In this document: piece by piece, positions 47,374-51,459 of the stretch | Layout: every line of letters starts with the position of its first letter | Position numbering within the stretch: position 1 is the first letter of the stretch | Source of the DNA: Candidatus Accumulibacter sp. UBA704 | GTDB lineage: Bacteria; Pseudomonadota; Gammaproteobacteria; Burkholderiales; Rhodocyclaceae | Reading direction: 5' to 3' | Assembly (NCBI GenBank): GCA_002304785.1 | Contig: DBMG01000001.1 | Location: forward strand, 1,636-53,094 | DNA length: 51,459 nt | Notes under the pieces: model-generated | Database searches by the model: none | What the model saw: the letters and a program-made list of their open reading frames with translations, nothing else | What the model was told of the DNA's origin: nothing | Position numbers and translations under genes: made by a program

Positions 47374-50250
47374 ATGCCACTGACCCTGCCACTAAGCGCC
47401 CTCGAACAGCGCGATGAATTCATTGGCCGCCACATCGGCCCTTCCTTCGATGACATCCCGGCCATGCTGGAAACCATCGGCGCTCCGACGCTCGACGCGC
47501 TGATCGGCCAGACCGTGCCGGCAGCCATTCGCCTGCCCGAACCGCTTTCGCTCGCCGAGCCCTGCCCCGAGGCGGAAGCACTCGCGGCCCTCAAGCTGAT
47601 CGCAGGCAAGAACCGCATCAACAAGTCGATGATCGGCATGGGCTACGCGGACACCCTGACGCCAGCCGTCATCCTGCGCAACGTGCTGGAGAATCCGGGC
47701 TGGTACACGGCCTATACGCCGTACCAGGCGGAAATCGCGCAGGGTCGGCTCGAAGCGCTGCTCAATTACCAGCAGATGGTCATCGACCTGACCGGAATGG
47801 AATTGGCCAACGCTTCTCTGCTCGACGAAGCGACCGCGGCCGCCGAAGCCATGACCATGGCGCAGCGGATCAGCAAATCGAAGTCGAACCTCTTCTTCGT
47901 CGATACCGGCTGTTTCCCTCAAACCATCGACGTGCTGAAAACCCGCGCCGGCTTTTTCGGTTTCGAGCTGGTTTTCGGTACGCCGGAAGAAGCCTCGCTG
48001 CAGGAAGTATTCGGGGCGCTTTTCCAGTATCCGAACGACAGCGGCGAAATCGCCGACCTCACCGGCCCGATCGCCGCCGTCCAGTCGCGCAATGGCGTCG
48101 TTGCCGTCGCCGCTGACCTGATGGCGCTGGTCCTGCTCAAGTCGCCCGGTGCCATGGGCGCCGACATCGCGCTCGGATCGACGCAGCGCTTCGGCATCCC
48201 GATGGGGTTCGGCGGCCCGCACGCGGCGTTCTTTGCCACGCGCGACGAGCACAAGCGGTCGGTGCCGGGACGCATCATCGGCGTTTCGGTCGACGCGCGC
48301 GGCAAGAAGGCGCTGCGCATGGCGCTGCAGACACGCGAGCAGCACATCCGCCGCGAAAAGGCCAATTCGAATATCTGCACGTCGCAGGTGCTGCTAGCCA
48401 ACATGGCCGGCATGTACGCCGTTTATCACGGCCCGCAGGGTGTGCGCGTGATCGCCGAACGCATCCACCGTCTGACGGCGCTCTTCGCGGAAGCGCTGAA
48501 GCGGGCCGGCGTCGCGGTTCAGAACACCCACGCGTTCGATACGCTGCGCGTAGAACTCGGGCCGAAGGCGCCGGCCGTGTATCAAGCTGCAATGGCCGCC
48601 GGCTACAACCTGCGTCAGGCTGGCACCGGCGTGCTCGGCGTGGCATTCAACGAAAAGACGACGCGCGACGACGTCGCCGCGCTGATCCGCCTGTTCGCAG
48701 GTATCAGTGTCGACCTGAACGCACTCGACATCCAGTTGCAGAAACAGGACCCATTCCTGCCCGCTGCCCTGCGCCGAACCGATGCCATCCTGGCGCACCC
48801 GGTATTCAACAAGTACCACACCGAGCACGAGATGCTGCGCTACCTGAAGCGCTTGCAGAACAAGGATCTGGCGCTCGACCACTCGATGATCTCGCTCGGC
48901 TCGTGCACCATGAAGCTCAACGCGACCAGCGAGATGATCCCGCTATCCTGGCCGGAATTCGCCAACCTGCACCCCTTCGCGCCGATCGATCAGGCGCAGG
49001 GCTACATGGAAATGATCGGCGGGCTCGAAAGCTGGTTGAAGACCATCACCGGCTTCGACGCCATCAGCATGCAATCGAATTCCGGCGCGCAGGGCGAATA
49101 TGCCGGCATCGTCGCAATTACCCGTTACCATGCCAGCCGTGGCGAAAGTCATCGCAACATCTGCCTGATCCCCAAGTCGGCCCACGGCACCAACCCGGCC
49201 ACCGCGCAGATGTGCGGTCTCTCGATCGTAGTCGTCGACTGCGACGAGAACGGCAACGTCGACGTCGCCAATCTGAAAGCCAAGGCCGAGCAGCACGCCG
49301 CCCACCTCGCCTGCCTGATGATCACCTACCCCTCGACGCACGGCGTGTTCGAGGAGGCCATCAAGGAAATCTGCGCCATCATCCACGCCAACGGCGGACA
49401 GGTCTACATGGATGGTGCCAACCTCAACGCGCAAGTCGGCTTGACCGCGCCCGGCCTCATCGGCGCCGACGTCAGCCACATGAACCTCCACAAGACCTTC
49501 GCCATCCCGCACGGCGGCGGCGGACCGGGCATGGGACCGATTGGTCTGAAAGCCCATCTGGCGCCGTTCATGGCCAACCATGTCGTGCAACCGATCGACG
49601 GGCCGCACAAGGGCCAGAGCGCGGTTTCCGCAGCGCCGTGGGGATCGGCGTCGATCCTGCCGATTTCGTGGATGTACATCGCCATGCTCGGCGGCAAGGG
49701 GCTGAAGCGCGCCACCGAGGTAGCAATCCTCAACGCCAACTATGTCGCCGCGCGACTGGCGCCCCATTACCCCGTGTTGTATACCGGAAAGAACGGCCGC
49801 GTCGCCCACGAATGCATCCTGGATATTCGTCCGATCAAGGCGGCCACGGGCATCGCCGAGATCGATATCGCCAAGCGTCTGATGGACTATGGGTTCCACG
49901 CCCCGACGGTCAGTTTCCCGGTCGCCGGGACAATCATGGTGGAACCGACGGAATCGGAATCGAAGGCCGAACTCGACCGTTTCGTCGCCGCGATGACGGC
50001 AATTCGCGAAGAGATCCGGAAAATCGAGCAAGGTGTCTGGCCGGCGGACAACAATCCGCTGAAGAATGCCCCGCACACGCAAGCCGATATCGTCGCAGAA
50101 TGGACCCGCCCGTACACCCGCGAGGAAGCCGTCTTTCCGCTACCGTGGGTAGCGGCCAACAAGTTCTGGCCAAGCGTCAATCGGATCGACGACGTGTATG
50201 GGGATCGCCACCTGTTCTGTGCATGCGCCCCGATGGACGATTATTCGTAA
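47374..50250 (+). CDS. gcvP: Glycine dehydrogenase (decarboxylating), glycine cleavage P protein
   Basis: GcvP decarboxylates glycine with PLP and passes the aminomethyl group to lipoyl-GcvH. The 958-residue single-chain form has RHIGPSFDDI, GMGYADTLTPAVILRNVLENP, and the PLP site HMNLHKTFAIPHGGGGPG with Lys at about 707. The C-terminal region is complete. It is the last gene of the operon, 114 bases after gcvH with the palindromic repeat between them. Confidence 0.97.
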   Translation: MPLTLPLSALEQRDEFIGRHIGPSFDDIPAMLETIGAPTLDALIGQTVPAAIRLPEPLSLAEPCPEAEALAALKLIAGKNRINKSMIGMGYADTLTPAVILRNVLENPGWYTAYTPYQAEIAQGRLEALLNYQQMVIDLTGMELANASLLDEATAAAEAMTMAQRISKSKSNLFFVDTGCFPQTIDVLKTRAGFFGFELVFGTPEEASLQEVFGALFQYPNDSGEIADLTGPIAAVQSRNGVVAVAADLMALVLLKSPGAMGADIALGSTQRFGIPMGFGGPHAAFFATRDEHKRSVPGRIIGVSVDARGKKALRMALQTREQHIRREKANSNICTSQVLLANMAGMYAVYHGPQGVRVIAERIHRLTALFAEALKRAGVAVQNTHAFDTLRVELGPKAPAVYQAAMAAGYNLRQAGTGVLGVAFNEKTTRDDVAALIRLFAGISVDLNALDIQLQKQDPFLPAALRRTDAILAHPVFNKYHTEHEMLRYLKRLQNKDLALDHSMISLGSCTMKLNATSEMIPLSWPEFANLHPFAPIDQAQGYMEMIGGLESWLKTITGFDAISMQSNSGAQGEYAGIVAITRYHASRGESHRNICLIPKSAHGTNPATAQMCGLSIVVVDCDENGNVDVANLKAKAEQHAAHLACLMITYPSTHGVFEEAIKEICAIIHANGGQVYMDGANLNAQVGLTAPGLIGADVSHMNLHKTFAIPHGGGGPGMGPIGLKAHLAPFMANHVVQPIDGPHKGQSAVSAAPWGSASILPISWMYIAMLGGKGLKRATEVAILNANYVAARLAPHYPVLYTGKNGRVAHECILDIRPIKAATGIAEIDIAKRLMDYGFHAPTVSFPVAGTIMVEPTESESKAELDRFVAAMTAIREEIRKIEQGVWPADNNPLKNAPHTQADIVAEWTRPYTREEAVFPLPWVAANKFWPSVNRIDDVYGDRHLFCACAPMDDYS

Positions 50251-50261
50251 CAGAAGGCTGA

Positions 50262-50296
50262 CCGGGGCGAATTCGTTCCTTCGCCCCGGCTTTTCT
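50262..50296 (+). terminator. Terminator of gcv operon
   Basis: CCGGGGCGAA pairs with TTCGCCCCGG (10 bp) around an eight-base loop and is followed by CTTTTCTC, just after gcvP. Confidence 0.82.
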
Positions 50297-51459
50297 CACT
50301 GGAGGCCCACGTCGAAGACGTGATAACCCCAGGGTGGCAGGTCAACGAATAGACCACGCGACACGAGTTCGGCTCCGTCGCGCTCGTAGCTGGCGCCACC
50401 CATCAGGTCCGACAGGCTGACCGGATGGCCGTCCAATTCACCGAACGGCAGGCGTACTCGGCACTGGCTCTGGTTCGCCGCGTAGTTGACGACGATCACG
50501 ATGCGCCGGCCATTACCGCCCAGCCACACCCAGGCGATAAAGCAGTCCCAGGTCCAGTTGCCTTCCCACGCAGGGGAACACTCCAGAAGTATCCATTGGC
50601 CGTCACGCAGGGTCGGCTGCCGCACGACGGACAGCAGCAACTCGTAGAATCCGACCAGCCGGGCATCGGCGGCTTCCTGCGGAGCGCGTACGAGGTGGGG
50701 TGAAATGCGCTTCCGCCTCCCTTCGAACTGCCCCTGATGAAAGAAGCGCAGCCCCGGCGAGAGGAAGGTGACGATGGCCGCGGCTTCGTGGGCATCCTGC
50801 GGGAACGTCGCCGCGGCGCGCGGCTCATCGTGGTTCTCCAGAAAACGCGCCAGCTTGCCCTGATAGTCGAGACCGGCCAGCAGATGCTCGCGCACCGAGC
50901 GCGCATGACCTTCACGCAACCGGTCGTACAGCCGCTTGTCGTAGGCGTAGTCGAAACCCTGCGCAAGCAAGGCCCATTCGAGATCCCAATAGACCTCGGC
51001 CATGAACAGGAACCCCGGCACCTGCTCGCGTACCCTTTGCGTTGCTTCTGGCCAGAACAGCGGCGCGCGCTGGCCCCAGGTGCGCTCGAACACATCGGGC
51101 AGCACCAGCATTGCCATGTCGCAGCGCACGCCATCGCATTGGCCCGAGATTTTCAGTAGCTCGCCGATCATCGCCTCCTGCGTGTCCGGATTGCTGTAGT
51201 CGAGTTGCAGCGTATCCGGCCAGCCCTCGAAGTACGGGTCGCGCCCGTAGGCCAGCAACATGTCGCCGTCGGAACGCTTCACCCACGTGTAGTTGCGTGG
51301 AGCGCGTGCCAGATCGATCTCACTGCCGCGCACGAAGTACTCCGGATGGTTCTCCACCCAGGGATGGTCGAGCGCCATATGGTTGGGCACGAAGTCCAGC
51401 ATCAGGCGCAGACCGCGCCGCTGCAAGCGCTCGCGCAGGCGCGCCAGGGCCGCGTCGCC
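50296..51459 (-). CDS. Alpha-amylase family glycosidase (GH13), 5' end outside window
   Basis: The frame is open from the right edge (51459) to the stop at 50296, 388 codons including the stop, so the N-terminal part is missing. GH13 motifs: I is MLDFVPNH, II has the nucleophile Asp in DGVRCDMAML, III has the acid Glu in FMAEVYWD, and IV is ENHDEPRA with Asp. The C-terminal all-beta domain is present (VIVVNYAANQSQCRV, LPPWGYHVFDV). The enzyme acts on alpha-glucans or sucrose-like sugars. The exact substrate is not readable because the first domain and its neighbours lie outside the window. Confidence 0.9.
   Translation of the reverse strand, partial: GDAALARLRERLQRRGLRLMLDFVPNHMALDHPWVENHPEYFVRGSEIDLARAPRNYTWVKRSDGDMLLAYGRDPYFEGWPDTLQLDYSNPDTQEAMIGELLKISGQCDGVRCDMAMLVLPDVFERTWGQRAPLFWPEATQRVREQVPGFLFMAEVYWDLEWALLAQGFDYAYDKRLYDRLREGHARSVREHLLAGLDYQGKLARFLENHDEPRAAATFPQDAHEAAAIVTFLSPGLRFFHQGQFEGRRKRISPHLVRAPQEAADARLVGFYELLLSVVRQPTLRDGQWILLECSPAWEGNWTWDCFIAWVWLGGNGRRIVIVVNYAANQSQCRVRLPFGELDGHPVSLSDLMGGASYERDGAELVSRGLFVDLPPWGYHVFDVGLQ

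Noticed and set aside
48903..50261. 452-codon plus-strand frame inside gcvP, and a 379-codon frame opposite it
   Set aside because: Both are shadows of gcvP codons; neither has its own start signals.
1..51459. CRISPR arrays, insertion sequences, phage genes or integrase/attachment sites
   Set aside because: No regularly spaced direct repeats, transposase motifs or tRNA-end duplications were found; the tRNA genes show no adjacent integrase.

Overview
The window is GC-rich chromosomal DNA from a betaproteobacterium, most likely a member of the Rhodocyclales. The support is the rimP-nusA-infB-rbfA-truB-rpsO-pnp order, the scpA-scpB-rluB cluster next to trpS, a PEP-CTERM/exosortase-associated acyltransferase, a DUF3391-type HD-GYP protein and a glycine-riboswitch-controlled gcvTHP operon. 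A methylmalonyl-CoA decarboxylase beside a DcuC carrier, plus a soluble NiFe hydrogenase, suggests an organism that can live anaerobically on dicarboxylates and make propionate (Propionivibrio-like). That genus guess is inference.

Region 1 (1-10.7 kb, minus strand) is a hydrogenase block. A complete maturation set, hypA-B-F-C-D-E, uses a HypF that has only the carbamoyltransferase domain. It is followed by a HoxY/HoxH-type hydrogenase, its endopeptidase, a HoxE/NuoE-like subunit and a large HoxF/NuoF-like subunit that runs into a GltD-type FAD/NAD(P) domain and off the window edge. Dodecin and a 44-residue lysine-rich protein lie upstream of hypA.

Region 2 (10.8-12.7 kb) holds the acyltransferase, a small acidic-tailed protein, a terminator-rich gap and a tRNA operon (Pro-TGG, Arg-TCT, His-GTG).

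Region 3 (12.7-22.3 kb) is housekeeping: dksA, then convergent rimP-nusA-infB-rbfA-truB, rpsO and pnp.

Region 4 (22.4-26.7 kb, plus strand) is a translationally coupled pair of c-di-GMP proteins: HD-GYP, then PAS-GGDEF-EAL-CZB. Region 5 (26.7-32.6 kb, minus) is one long operon: PHP phosphoesterase, YciO-like protein, site-2 protease, trpS, scpA, scpB, rluB.

Region 6 (32.7-45.4 kb) is the accessory and most interesting part. After methylmalonyl-CoA decarboxylase come a minus operon (M29-like aminopeptidase, dipeptide epimerase, DcuC) and a divergent plus operon (RpiR regulator, isoaspartyl peptidase, then a DUF3798-type binding protein, a two-domain ABC ATPase, two permeases and a small membrane-anchored protein). 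Together they look like an uptake and catabolism locus for unusual acidic dipeptides or isopeptides, with carbon leaving as C4-dicarboxylate. The substrate is not determined by the sequence.

Region 7 (45.4-51.5 kb) is the glycine cleavage operon gcvT-gcvH-gcvP behind a tandem glycine riboswitch and terminator, then the 3' part of an alpha-amylase family gene on the minus strand that runs off the right edge.
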